Below, piece by piece: positions 1 to 9,731 of a DNA stretch of 64,000 nt (positions within the stretch are counted from its first letter, which is position 1; the number at the start of each line of letters is the position of its first letter). The translations under genes and the position numbers were made by a program. The notes under the pieces were generated by a model. That model had not been told where the DNA came from and did no database searches. It worked only from the letters and a program-made list of their open reading frames with translations. The stretch spans positions 8,406,344 to 8,470,343 of the forward strand of contig NC_033637.1 of the NCBI RefSeq assembly GCF_001540865.1. Direction: 5' to 3'. Source of the stretch: Ananas comosus. Taxonomy: Eukaryota > Streptophyta > Magnoliopsida > Poales > Bromeliaceae.

Positions 1-333
1 TCTATGTCGCGATCTCTTTAAATTTATGGAAAAAAAAGGTAATCGAACGATTTTTTCAATAGAGAAAGCTAATTGGACAGTGACAGATTGAGGGATTGGT
101 TTGGGAAACGAAAATCCTAAACCTAATTTTTCTTTTTTTTTTTATTTTAATCTCGAATTCTTACTGCGTATCCATTTAGAATTTAATTTATTTGTATTAT
201 TTTTGATATGGTGGTTGTATCAATCAGGGATTTAATTTATAAGCATTATTTTGATTAATTTAGAGGTTAATTTTAATTTCATAATTGATGTGGCAGTTCT
301 GGTCTGCAACTTCTTACCACCGCATGCCCAAAA
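1..333. other. AT-rich flank of the copia insertion
   Basis: I see no gene, RNA or repeat boundary here. The last five bases, CAAAA at 329-333, serve as the left target-site duplication of the copia element that starts at 334. Confidence 0.6.
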
Positions 334-653
334 TGTTAGTTTATAAGCTTGTTTTATTTGTTTATTTTTATTTGAAGAGTTGTATTTCTTATGAAAGGGT
401 GTGTCCTTTTGTAAGGGATGTCTCTTTCGGTTTAGGGTCATGTCCTTTAGTGAAAGGTTGTATTTTTTCGTGAAGAGTTGCGTCGTTTCATACTCTATAA
501 GTAGAAAGCATGTAATTTGTTATGTAGAGTTGTGAAGTGTGGATCAAATTGTATTATTCAGTTGTAGTGTACTGAAGTTTATTTATATTAATAAAGTTTG
601 TTATTTTAGTGATAAAAACTTTTGTAATTCATTTATATATTTGCCTGCCAACA
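334..653 (+). repeat. 5' LTR of the copia element
   Basis: This 320-bp LTR begins TGTTAG and ends CCAACA, and matches the 3' LTR at 14945-15824 once that copy's insert is removed. It contains three short motifs of the form RAAGG..TGTGTCCTTT (about 394-455). Its TATA-like box at 496-503 reads TATAAGTA, weaker than TATATAAATAG in the 3' LTR. Confidence 0.85.
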
Positions 654-668
654 TTTGGTATAAGGGCC
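654..668 (+). other. Primer-binding site (tRNA-iMet type), decayed
   Basis: TTTGGTATAAGGGCC lies immediately after the LTR. The usual plant copia site is TGGTATCAGAGC, complementary to the 3' end of initiator tRNA-Met. Two or three positions are mutated. Its place next to the LTR end confirms that 334-653 is a 5' LTR. Confidence 0.75.
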
Positions 669-703
669 AAAACAAAACTCTATTAAAAAATGGCCACACA
701 ACT

Positions 704-2686
704 TGTCACGCCCCGGAGCCGCCAATTTGGTCGGTTCGGGTACGTCAACAGACGCCGAACGGACAGCACCTCCCCTGTCCGCCTAAGGCTCCAACAACAA
801 GTATAATACAAGCAATTCAATACAAGATAAATGCAATTATACAAGATTTGCTCGAGGGCAAACAACAACCATGAGTAGTGAAAGCTCTAAGCTACTACAC
901 TAAACATACATCCATATACATGTCATTTGATTATATTTTAACCAAACACAAGTAAACTACACATTTTACATTCATTCATGCACATCAATTACATCCAACC
1001 CAAAATATAAGGTTTACATCTTTTTACATTTCTAGTTCAACATACAAAAGTTGAATATTTACATAGGGAATGCCTACAACTCCGATGGCCGCTAACTACG
1101 GCGCTAGACCCTTGCCTCGATCCTCCGCCGCCCTACTCACGGCAGGGTTAGTTGTGGTGTGAGAACTAAAAGAAGTTTCCAGTGGGTTCGGCCGCCGACC
1201 TCGCCAACTCGTCCACTAGGTCTATTCAGGCATATGTATTTCAAGAAAAAGTAGATAGCAAACCAACTAATGCTACTAATACAATGCCTGCAAGAAAGCT
1301 GTCAACAGATAGATAATCATGTATATGATAATTATGCAGGCATGGTTTTCCTCATTCTCTTTGGCCTTTACCCAATCATCCCGGGGTGCTCCTGGTTTAC
1401 CCCAAACTCACAATCCAAATTCCCGTCTACCAGGGAGGCACCTAGTATAACCACCAGAGGGAATGATGACGGGGCACTCTCCCCGTGGTGTCTACACTCC
1501 GGAGTACACCGCTTGAGGAGGAGCTGCCTCCCTCAAGCCAAAACCAATATGAGTACGATCCAATCCTCAATTTAAGGGCATAGAGCCACACTTGCCATAA
1601 TCCACGATGCCACAATGCCCATGATAGGTTGCTACCTTATCATATATACCATTCATTAAGCCACAAATGTCATGATGCCACAATAGGTTAAACCTTGTTT
1701 AGCCATTCTCATTCTCGGTGTCAATCTCGTCGCTAATGTCAATGTCACCTTTGTTTACCATTGTCATAGTCTCTTTCATACATTCACACACATAAGGGTT
1801 TTCACATTCATAGTTCACATGGTTCTATGTCAATTCATATGTTCTCTAGTCATATAATTGAATCTCAACCAATAATGTACATCACACTACCCTATATGCA
1901 TGAATGCTACAATTTCAATATGCTCAAATAAAGGTAACACAGACATAGGAGGAAATTCAGTAATTTCGAGTAGCACCCCCCACCTTGTAGGAATGCTAGG
2001 ATGCCACGATCCAATTCTCATGATTTTAGACATCTACGCCGCGAGCTGCGGCAATCTGTACCGAAAAAGTCTTTTTCTTCAATTTCTTCGCGCACACTCG
2101 TCAGATTGTCAAACCGAGCGCACCAACGTGTTAGAACACCTACCAATTAGGGTAATAAGAGATCATTCCCAAGATTAGACCTCACTTTAACCAAACCCTA
2201 ATATTAGGTCCTTATACAATGTCATCTTCCCCCAATCAAGTCCCTAGACATGAGAACATGGGGAAATCTACCATACACACCTCCTAGAAGCATGCTAGAA
2301 GGAATTAAACCGAAACCCTAACTCAAAACCATGGAAACTCACCTTAGAGTCCCAAGCTTTCCTCCAAAAGCTCTTGTACAAGCTAGCCACCACCTTGACA
2401 AGCTTCTTCTCCAAGCTTAACTCCTCCAAAGCTTTCCTCGTCCAAGCTCTAAAGAGAGAGGAAGAGAGAAAGAGAGGAATTTTTTTAGAGAGAGAGAGGG
2501 AGAAGTTCTAATGGTATAGGTGTGAGAAATGAGCCCTAACATTAAGCCCTCACACATAAAACCACTCACTATGTCACATATGCACAAAGCCCCCTCAACT
2601 TTCCACAATTCATGGCAGCCCAACTTGGGCAAATTTCGCATATGGGGACCGATCCCTCCTCACAGGGACCGGACCCCGAGTGCACG
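704..2686 (-). mobile_element. Truncated Gypsy LTR inserted in copia leader
   Basis: The plus strand starts TGTCACGCCCCGG, the reverse complement of the GGGGCGTGACA terminus seen on the Gypsy LTR at 9732-11520, so this LTR is on the minus strand. It matches the LTRs at 25049-27207 and 61945-64000 along most of its length, including the segment CGCCGAACGGACAG near the start. It stops about 200 bp short of the expected other end, and copia gag begins there without its N-terminal part. No target duplication is found. The simplest reading is a deletion that removed one LTR end and the first part of gag. Short open frames here are not genes. Confidence 0.7.
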
Positions 2687-2699
2687 ATTTCTAGGACTT

Positions 2700-3538
2700 A
2701 GCCAATTTTTCACAAATTTGGCAGAGCAAGAAGAAGCTGCATTAATTATAGCCCGACGAAACGATTTGAAGGATTTAAGAAAAAAGGACAAAAAGGCGAT
2801 CTTCTATCTTTACCAAGCAGTAGACGAGTCGACATTTGAGAAAATTGCCGAAGCAACTTCGAGCAAAGCAGCATGGGATATTCTTGCCACCATCTTTATA
2901 GGAGATGACAAAGTAAAGCAGATTCGTCTACAAAAGCTTCAAGCGAAATTCGAAGCAATCCGAATGAAGGAGTCCGAAAGTGTCGTGGACTATGTTTCTA
3001 GTATTTTGGTAATTGCCAACCAAATGAAGCGAAATGGAGAAGAACTAAATGATGAACGAGTTGTAGAAAAGGTTCTTCATTCCCACACATCAAAGTTTGA
3101 GTATATTGTTGTCACCATAGAAGAGTCAAAAGATATCAATACTCTTTCTATTGACCAATTGACAAGATCCCTCCAAGTGCATGAGCAAAGACTATAAAAG
3201 GTGTCTAAAGAAGAGTCGACTGAGCAGGCTCTCAAGTCAAAATTGAAACTTGATAATAGAAAAGGCAAAAATCATGGAGAAAATAATTATAATAGATATA
3301 AGAATCAAAAGAGATATAACAATGACCAGCAGAATAGCAACAACATTGGTCGCTATTCACGACATGTATATGGACCAAAGAGAGCGGACTAAATAACAAT
3401 TGCCTAGGGTCTTATGATGGTGCAAGATCAAATATACAATGCTATAATTGTAAAAAATATGGTCACTACAGCAAAGATTGCTGGTATAAGAAGACTGAAG
3501 GAGTGAATCACTACATCGACAGTACAATAGAAGATTAA
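2700..3538 (+). pseudogene. Copia Gag (N-terminally truncated, broken)
   Basis: Gag is the capsid and RNA-packaging protein of the element. The segment from RRNDLKDLRKKDKKAIFYLY through YVSSILVIANQMKRNGEEL is a UBN2-type copia Gag core. A CCHC zinc knuckle follows at about 3431-3484 (CYNCKKYGHYSKDC). The N-terminal region that normally precedes it is gone, lost at the junction with the truncated Gypsy LTR. Stop codons occur near 3196 and 3390, and the zinc knuckle lies in another frame from the previous segment. No functional product is expected. Confidence 0.85.
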
Positions 3539-3541
3539 GTT

Positions 3542-5141
3542 GCAGAAACATCATTGTTACTTGCATGTCAAGATGAAGTTAAAGATCTAGAATATGTATG
3601 GTTTCTGGATTCCGGTGCTTCAAATCATATGTGTGGAAGGAGAGAACTATTTGTTGAAATGGATGAAAATGTTGATGGCAATGTGAAGTTTGGTGATTCA
3701 TCCAAAGTACCTGTTAAAGGAAAAGGAAAATTTATGTTTAAATAAAAAAATGCTGAAGAAGAATTCATCTCCAATATATATTATGTGCCCGAATTAAAGA
3801 GCAACATACTGAGTATCGGACAATTTGTGGAGAAAGAATATATCGTTCATATATAAGGCTCTCTACTCTGACTTTGAAGGATAAGAAAGGCAAAATGATT
3901 GTAAATGCGCATATGTCGAAGAATTGAATGTTTCCTATAAACATAAAGTCAGAAATTGAAAGGTGCCACTACTCTGAATTTAAAGAAGAATCAGAATTAT
4001 GGCATTTGAGGTATGGGCATTTAAATTACAATAGTTTAAAATTATTATCATCTAAAAGAATGGTACATGGTCTTCCCGTTATCAAACATTCAAATGCAAT
4101 ATGTGAAGGCTGTATAATTGGAAAACAAACAAAACTTCCTTTTATGAGTAGCAAAACAAAATTTGCAACGAAACCTCTGAATTTAGTGCATATTGATATA
4201 TGTGGTTCTCTTCCTGAGTCTCGTGGAGGAAATAAGTATTTTATTAGTTTTATTGATGATTGCACTAGAAAGATATGGATTTACTTTACTAAAGAGAAAT
4301 CTGCTGCATTTTTTACTTTCAAAAAATATAAGGCTTTGGTAGAAAGGAAAAGTGGAAACAAAATAAAAATATTAAGATCTGACAGAGGAGGAGAATACAC
4401 TTCAAATGAATTTAAAGATTATTGTAATACAACAGCAATTCACTACAGCATATAGTCCACAACAGAATGGTATAGCCGAGCGAAAAATAGAACAATTTTA
4501 GATATGACAAGAAGCATGCTTAAAGAAAAACCTTTGCCTAAGTCATTTTGGGCCGAAGCAGTTGCATGCGCAACATATTTAATTAATAGAAGTCCAACGA
4601 AGAGTCTAAAGAATATGACACCGGAAGAAGGGTGGAGTGGATATAAACCTGGAGTTAAACATCTCAAGATATTTGGATGCATTGCTTACGCACAAATTCC
4701 CATGGAGAAAAGAAAGAAGTTACATGATCGAGGCGAAAAATGTATCTTTACTGGTTATAGTGAGCATTCTAAAGCTTACAAACTCTATAATCCAATTACC
4801 AATAAAGTAATTATAAGTAATGATGTTATATTCGACGAAAATGGTACATGGAATTGGAATACAGAAGAAAAAGGAAAAAGATTAATAGATCAGGAAATTG
4901 AAGAAACTGACAATATGCCAACTGATAATGACACTCCATCACCAACGACTCCAGCGTTAGCATTACCTGGTCCTTCATCATCCACTCCTTCAAGTTTCTC
5001 TAGTCCAGTCAGATTAAGATGACTTGAAGATATATGCAATGAAACAGATGTGATTGATAGTGAGAATGTACTTTGTTTACATCTCAACGAAGAACCTTTA
5101 GCTGTTGAAGAGGCTTTACAAAAGGATGTTTAGCGCACTGC
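3542..5141 (+). pseudogene. Copia protease and integrase (broken)
   Basis: The aspartic protease motif DSGASNHM is at about 3609-3632. The pre-integrase zinc region (ELWHLRYGHLN through CEGCIIGKQ) is at about 3987-4130. The integrase core shows its first Asp in NLVHIDICGSL and its second in LRSDRGGEYT. The expected third acidic residue, in a region resembling NGIAERKNRT, is disrupted by a stop and frameshift near 4455-4500. Reading resumes at 4504 with DMTRSML and continues into the integrase C-terminal region with [18 protein letters not shown] frame-broken stretch at 3745-3930 separates protease from integrase. Confidence 0.88.
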
Positions 5142-6347
5142 AATGAATGAAGAAATTAAGGCAATAGAGAAAAATAAGACGTGGGAACTAACTTCACTTC
5201 CTATAGGACATAAAGCTATTGGAGTAAGGTGGATATATAAGATCAAACACAGTGCTGATGGAAAAGTAATACAATATAAGGCACGACTAGTCGCAAAGGG
5301 ATATAAACAAGAAAAAGGTGTAGAGTATGAAGAAGTATTTGCACCAGTAGCTCGACTTGATATAGTGCGACTTATTCTTGCAATAGCTGCTTATCATGGT
5401 TGGCAGGTACATCAAATGGATGTAAAATCGGCATTTTTAAATGGTTTTCTTGAGGAAGAAGTTTATGTTGAACAACCTCCTTGCTACAAAATAAAAGGTG
5501 CGGAAGATAAAGTTTACCGTTTGAACAAAGCTTTGTATGGCTTAAAACAGACTCCACGAGTTTGGAATACTCGTCTTGATAATTATCTTCAAAATAGTGG
5601 ATTTTGTAAATGTCCTTATGAGTATGCGACATATATCAAGGAAAACAAAAATAAAAAAGGAGATATTTTGATTATATGTAATGTCTGTGGATGACCTACT
5701 AATCACAGGATGTAGCAAAAAGGTGATAAATGATTTTAAGAGTATCATGATAAAAGAATTTGAAATGACAGATTCGGGACTTATGTCATATTTTCTCGGT
5801 ATTGAGATGAAACAAGATAAAAATGGAATCTTTATCACTCAAAAGAGATATGCTGAAAATATTTTGAAAAAATTCAAAATGAAAAATAGTAAAGAAATTA
5901 ATACACCGATTGTACGTGGAACCAAACTCAGCAAAAATGATACTGGAAAGAAAGTTAATTCTACTCTATTCAAAAGCCTAGTAGGAAGTGTTCGATATTT
6001 AACAGTGAGTAGACCAGATATTATGTATGGAGTCGGATTAATCAGCCGATATATGAAAAATCCAATGGAATCACACTGGCAAGTTGCAAAACGGATTTTG
6101 AGATATGTAAAAGGTACCATTAGTCATGGATTATATTATACAAAGTCAAAAGAATTAAAATTACTTGGGTATAAAGATAGTGATTGGGCTGGAGATCAAT
6201 AAAAGAAAGAGCACTACGGGGTATGTTTTCTTTATGGGTTCTACAGCTGTGAGACCCCAGATAGTCCTATATATGAGATATAATAGGGCTAAACTCTTAA
6301 CCCGGCTTAAGCATTTTGGGTGGTGGCAAGGCCCAAGAGGTTAAGAG

Positions 6348-6402
6348 AGTTAAGCGTGCTGGGACGGGAGTAGTCCTAGGATGGGTGACCCCCTGGGAAG
6401 TC
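6348..6402 (+). repeat. 5S rRNA-like promoter block, copy 1
   Basis: AGTTAAGCGTGCTGGGACGG followed by TAGTCCTAGGATGGGTGACC and CTGGGAAGTC corresponds to the 3' half of plant 5S rRNA. That half contains the internal A box, intermediate element and C box used by RNA polymerase III. The 5' half of 5S rRNA is not recognisable, so it is not an rRNA gene. Confidence 0.82.
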
Positions 6403-6424
6403 GGGGCGTCACAGGGATTAAGAG

Positions 6425-6479
6425 AGTTAAGCGTGCTAGGACGGGAGTAGTCCTAGGATGGGTGACCCCCTAGGAAGTT
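6425..6479 (+). repeat. 5S rRNA-like promoter block, copy 2
   Basis: This is a second copy of the same block, 77 bp downstream. Only a few bases differ (CTAGG for CTGGG twice). It lies in the partial second LTR of the Cassandra-like insert. Confidence 0.8.
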
Positions 6480-6656
6480 GGGGCGTCACAACAGCTTTCA
6501 CATTGAGTTCTAAAAAATAGCAAATTGTCGCCTTATCAATATGTGAGGCTAAATATGTTGCTGCGGCATCTGGAGTTTGTGAAGCAATATGGTTAAGAAA
6601 CGTACTATAAGAATTAGGCTATACTCAAAATTCTCCTACCCCAATATATATTGATA

Positions 6657-7332
6657 TTCGTCGAGCTAAGAAGGCAGAGTTCGTACACTTGGAACAGAGT
6701 AATCGCACGGTTATCGAGTACGAGCTCGAATTTACTCGGTTAGAGTGCTTTGCTCCTAAACTGGTGGAGTCTGAACTGGAGTGAGCTCGAAAATTTGAGG
6801 AAGGTCTGAGGCCAGACATTAGGCAACTGGTTGTTGGTTACGAGCTGCCGACTCTAAAAGATGTTGAAAGCAAGGCATTGCTATTAGAGAAAGAATTACA
6901 AAGGACACATAGTGCATCGGCTATTTCTGAGCCGAGTCGAACTCAGGCCCCGCCTTCTCAGTCTTCTTCAGGAGGTGCATCCGGACGTCGAGACAATCGG
7001 AAGAGTAGGAATGGCGGCGCGAGACAAAAAGATGGAGGTCGACCCCCACGACCGCAACCTAAAGATATGAAGTGTGACTATTGTGGCGGACCGCATCGTA
7101 CAAATAGATGCCGGTGGGAGTCAAGCGCCTGTTTTGAGTGTGGTTCATTTGAACATAAAATTACCAACTGCCCAGTCAAGAAACAAAAGCGAGATGCAAA
7201 CCACGAGCAAGGTGCGGGAGCATCAACAAGCGGGATGACCCCACAGGGGGTCCGCATGTGCAAAGGTCGATACAAAATTGGAGAAACTCGAGTGGCTCGG
7301 GTCAGACACGCCAGGCATGAGCTTATGCTATG
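6657..7332 (+). pseudogene. Gypsy Gag C-terminal part
   Basis: This starts in the capsid region (RRAKKAEFVHLEQSN, VIEYELEFTRLECFAP). One TGA stop is at about 6782-6784. A basic glycine- and serine-rich linker follows, then two zinc knuckles: CDYCGGPHRTNRC (about 7075-7113) and CFECGSFEHKITNC (about 7130-7172). The coding frame shifts near 7320 before the protease. The N-terminal half of Gag is missing at the copia junction. Confidence 0.85.
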
Positions 7333-7770
7333 ACACAGCAGGATGGATCAGGAGGCGCGGACGTCCTGACAGGTATATTACATTTCTCAGCCATTTATGC
7401 ATATACCTTATTTGATTCTGGTGCCACGCATTCTTTCATATCTAGTAAGGTTGTCTTAAATTATGGTTTGACACATTTACCGTTGGGTTGTGATTTGTGG
7501 GTTGACACGCCTGTGGGAGGTGTTAGGGTTTGCCGAGTGTGCAAATCTTGTCCAATAGAAGTCAACGGTCATGTGTTGCCAGCTGACCTTATCGTCATCG
7601 ATATGAAAGAGTTCGATGTCATCCTCGGGATGGATTGGCTAACGACCCATGGAGCCACTATCGATTGCTCTGGTCGAAAGGTGGTGTTTTGTACTTCCTA
7701 CAGATAAGAGTTTATCTTTGTCGGTGATCGAAGCCGCTCTCCCCCGAGAATTATCTCAGCCTTGAAGGCT
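7330..7770 (+). pseudogene. Gypsy protease and RT linker
   Basis: The retropepsin motif TLFDSGATHSFIS lies at about 7408-7446. The conserved C-terminal strand FDVILGMDWLTTHGATIDC is at about 7612-7668. A stop at 7705-7707 precedes a linker reading [20 protein letters not shown] that normally leads into RT. Instead the sequence passes at about 7761-7775 straight into RNase H. Confidence 0.87.
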
Positions 7771-9365
7771 TCACTGTTTATAGTGATGCATCCCTACGAG
7801 GTTTAGGTTGTGTCTTGATGCAAAATAATCCAGTGATTGCTTATGCTTCTAGACAGCTAAAGCCATACGAGCAAAACTACCCTACTCATGACCTAGAGCT
7901 TGCCGCAGTAGTGTTTGCTCTTAAGATTTGGCGTCATTATCTTTATGGGGAGCAATGTGAGTTCTACACCGATCATAAAAGCTTAAAATATCTTTTCACG
8001 CAGAAAGAGCTAAATATGTGACAGTGTAGATGGCTTAAGCTTATGAAGGATTATGACTGGACAATCTTGTATCATCTCGGGAAAGCAAATGTGGTAGCGG
8101 ATGCGCTAAGCCGTAAGGCCACTAGAAATTTGGCTACACTGATTACTGAGCAAAAGTATCTTTTAGAGGATCTACGAAAGATAGACTTAGAGGTGACTAT
8201 TCACGAGCCGGGAGCTCGATTGGCTCAACTTCGAATTCGACCCACATTATTGGATCAAATTAAGTTGGCCCAGTCATCCGATGCTGCTCTTCAGAAGATC
8301 CGAGCGGCTGTGGGGGCAGGTTCTCAGATATAATTTCATATCCACGAGGATGGGTCGTTAAGGTACGGTAATCGACTATGTGTTCCCAACGATGAGGCCT
8401 TAAAGAGAAAAATCTTGGAGGAGGCTCATTCGTCAGCTTACACCATACATCCGGGTATCACAAAGATGTATCGTGACATAAGAGAGATTTTCTGGTGGGC
8501 CGGCATGAAATGAGACATTGCTCGATTTGTTTCACAGTGTCTTGTATGCCAGCGGGTCAAAGCTGAGCATCAGAGGACAACGGGATTATTGCAGCCGCTG
8601 CCGATACCCGAGTGGAAATGGGAGAAGATTACTATGGATTTTGTGGTAGGGTTACCACGTACACAGTTAGGGTCCGATGCGATTTGGGTGGTCGTCGACC
8701 GGCTGATTAAGTCTGCACACTTCATACCTATTAAGGTGAGCTATCCTTTGGAGAAACTTGCGGAATTATATATCAAAGATGTGGTGAGACTACATGGTGT
8801 CCCGGTATCCATCGTTTCGGATCGAGATCTGTGAATCGTGTCGCGATTTTGGCATAGCTTGCATGAGGCTTTGGGGACTCGCTTGGATATGAGTACGGCA
8901 TATCATCCTCAGAACGATGGTCAATCAGAGCGCATGATACAGATCTTAGAAGATATGTTGCGAGCATGTGTGATTGACTGGGGTGGGTTGTGGGACCGGC
9001 ACTTACCATTGGCGGAGTTTGCGTACAATAATAGTTATCAAGCCAGCATACAGATGCCCCCTTTTGAAGCTCTCTATGGAAGAAAGTGTAGATCGCCTAT
9101 CCACTAGGATGATGTTGGCGAAAGGCAGATTCTAGGGCTTGAGCTGGTCAAGCAAGCTAATGAAAAAGTGCGGGTTGTGCGAGAACGTCTACGAGCCGCA
9201 CAGAATAGACAGAAGAGCTATAGTGATAATTGTCGGCGAATGTTAGAATTCACAGTTGGTGATCACGTGTTCCTGAAGGTGTCGCCAACCACGGGGGTAA
9301 TACGGTTTGGGCTTCGAGGAAAGCTGAATCCATGTTACATTGGACCTTTTGAAATACTGGAATGA
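7771..9365 (+). pseudogene. Gypsy RNase H and integrase (stop codons only)
   Basis: RNase [38 protein letters not shown] and [14 protein letters not shown]. The integrase HHCC region runs from about 8430 (IHPGITKMYRDI to CLVCQRVKAEHQ). The integrase core shows ITMDFVVGLP (first Asp), VSIVSDRD (second Asp) and [12 protein letters not shown] (Glu). A GPY/F-type region follows (RGKLNPCYIGPFEILE). The whole stretch is in one reading frame, broken only by stops at 8019, 8331, 8511, 8832, 9105 and 9363. Five of these are TGA or TAG where family members usually have Arg or Trp. Confidence 0.9.
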
Positions 9366-9698
9366 GTCAACAACGTGGCGTACCGAGTAGCATTACCGCC
9401 TTCTCTTGCTGGGGTGCATAATGTGTTCCATGTGTCGATGCTGCGAAAGTATGTTCAAGATCCAAAACACGTCGTCGACTATTCTCCAATTCAGCTGAGA
9501 GAGGACCTATCATACGAGGAGCAGCCTATCCGGATCTTGGATCGAAGGGAAAAGGTTTTGCGAAAAAGAACGGTTCAGCTGGCTCAGCTGGTACGTGAGC
9601 TGTGGAGGCATCACGCGTCGAATGAGGCGACATGGGAGCCAGAAGAGGAGACACGGAGCAAGTATCCTCAGCTCTTTCCAGATTCTGTTAAGTAAATT
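9366..9698 (+). pseudogene. Gypsy integrase tail with chromodomain
   Basis: This is the same frame as the integrase, continuing after the stop at 9363. VFHVSMLRKYVQDPKHVV is the usual C-terminal segment of chromovirus integrase. RILDRREKVLRKRTVQL and WEPEEETRSKYPQLF form a chromodomain, which in this clade targets integration to heterochromatin. It ends at a normal TAA, 37 bases before the LTR. Confidence 0.87.
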
Positions 9699-9708
9699 TC
9701 GGGGACGA

Positions 9709-9731
9709 AATTTTTTTTAAGGGGGGTAAGA
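9709..9731 (+). other. Polypurine tract of the Gypsy element
   Basis: A T-run is followed by AAGGGGGGTAAGA directly before the LTR start TGTAATACCC. This is the plus-strand priming site and fixes the LTR orientation. Confidence 0.8.

Larger units (their letters stand above)
6248..6490 (+). mobile_element. Cassandra-like 5S-bearing TRIM fragment
   Basis: A 243-bp insert starting TGTGAGACCCC and ending GGCGTCACA interrupts copia RNase H. It is bounded by perfect 5-bp duplications ACAGC (6243-6247 and 6491-6495). Cassandra elements are small retroelements whose LTRs carry a 5S rRNA-derived sequence. Here one LTR-like unit (6248-6413, ending GTCACA) is followed by a partial second copy of its 3' half (6414-6490). 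This suggests collapse of a two-LTR element by unequal recombination. Removing the insert and one duplication restores the copia reading STAFTLSS. Confidence 0.8.
5143..6656 (+). pseudogene. Copia reverse transcriptase and RNase H (broken)
   Basis: RT starts with NKTWELTSLP and continues through RLVAKGYKQEKG, HQMDVKSAFLNG and LNKALYGLKQ. The catalytic YVDD region is hit by a frameshift near 5680; only VDDLLITG remains readable from 5684. RNase H starts with KLLGYKDSDWAGD, then breaks near 6200 and is split by the small element at 6248-6490. It resumes at 6491 with TAFTLSSK and ALSICEAKYVAAASG. It ends abruptly around PTPIYID at 6656, where Gypsy Gag sequence begins, so the RNase H C-terminus is lost. 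Confidence 0.88.

Noticed and set aside
6348..6479. Possible 5S rRNA gene.
   Set aside because: Only the promoter-containing 3' half is present, twice, inside an LTR-like unit with target duplications, which fits Cassandra and not an rRNA gene.
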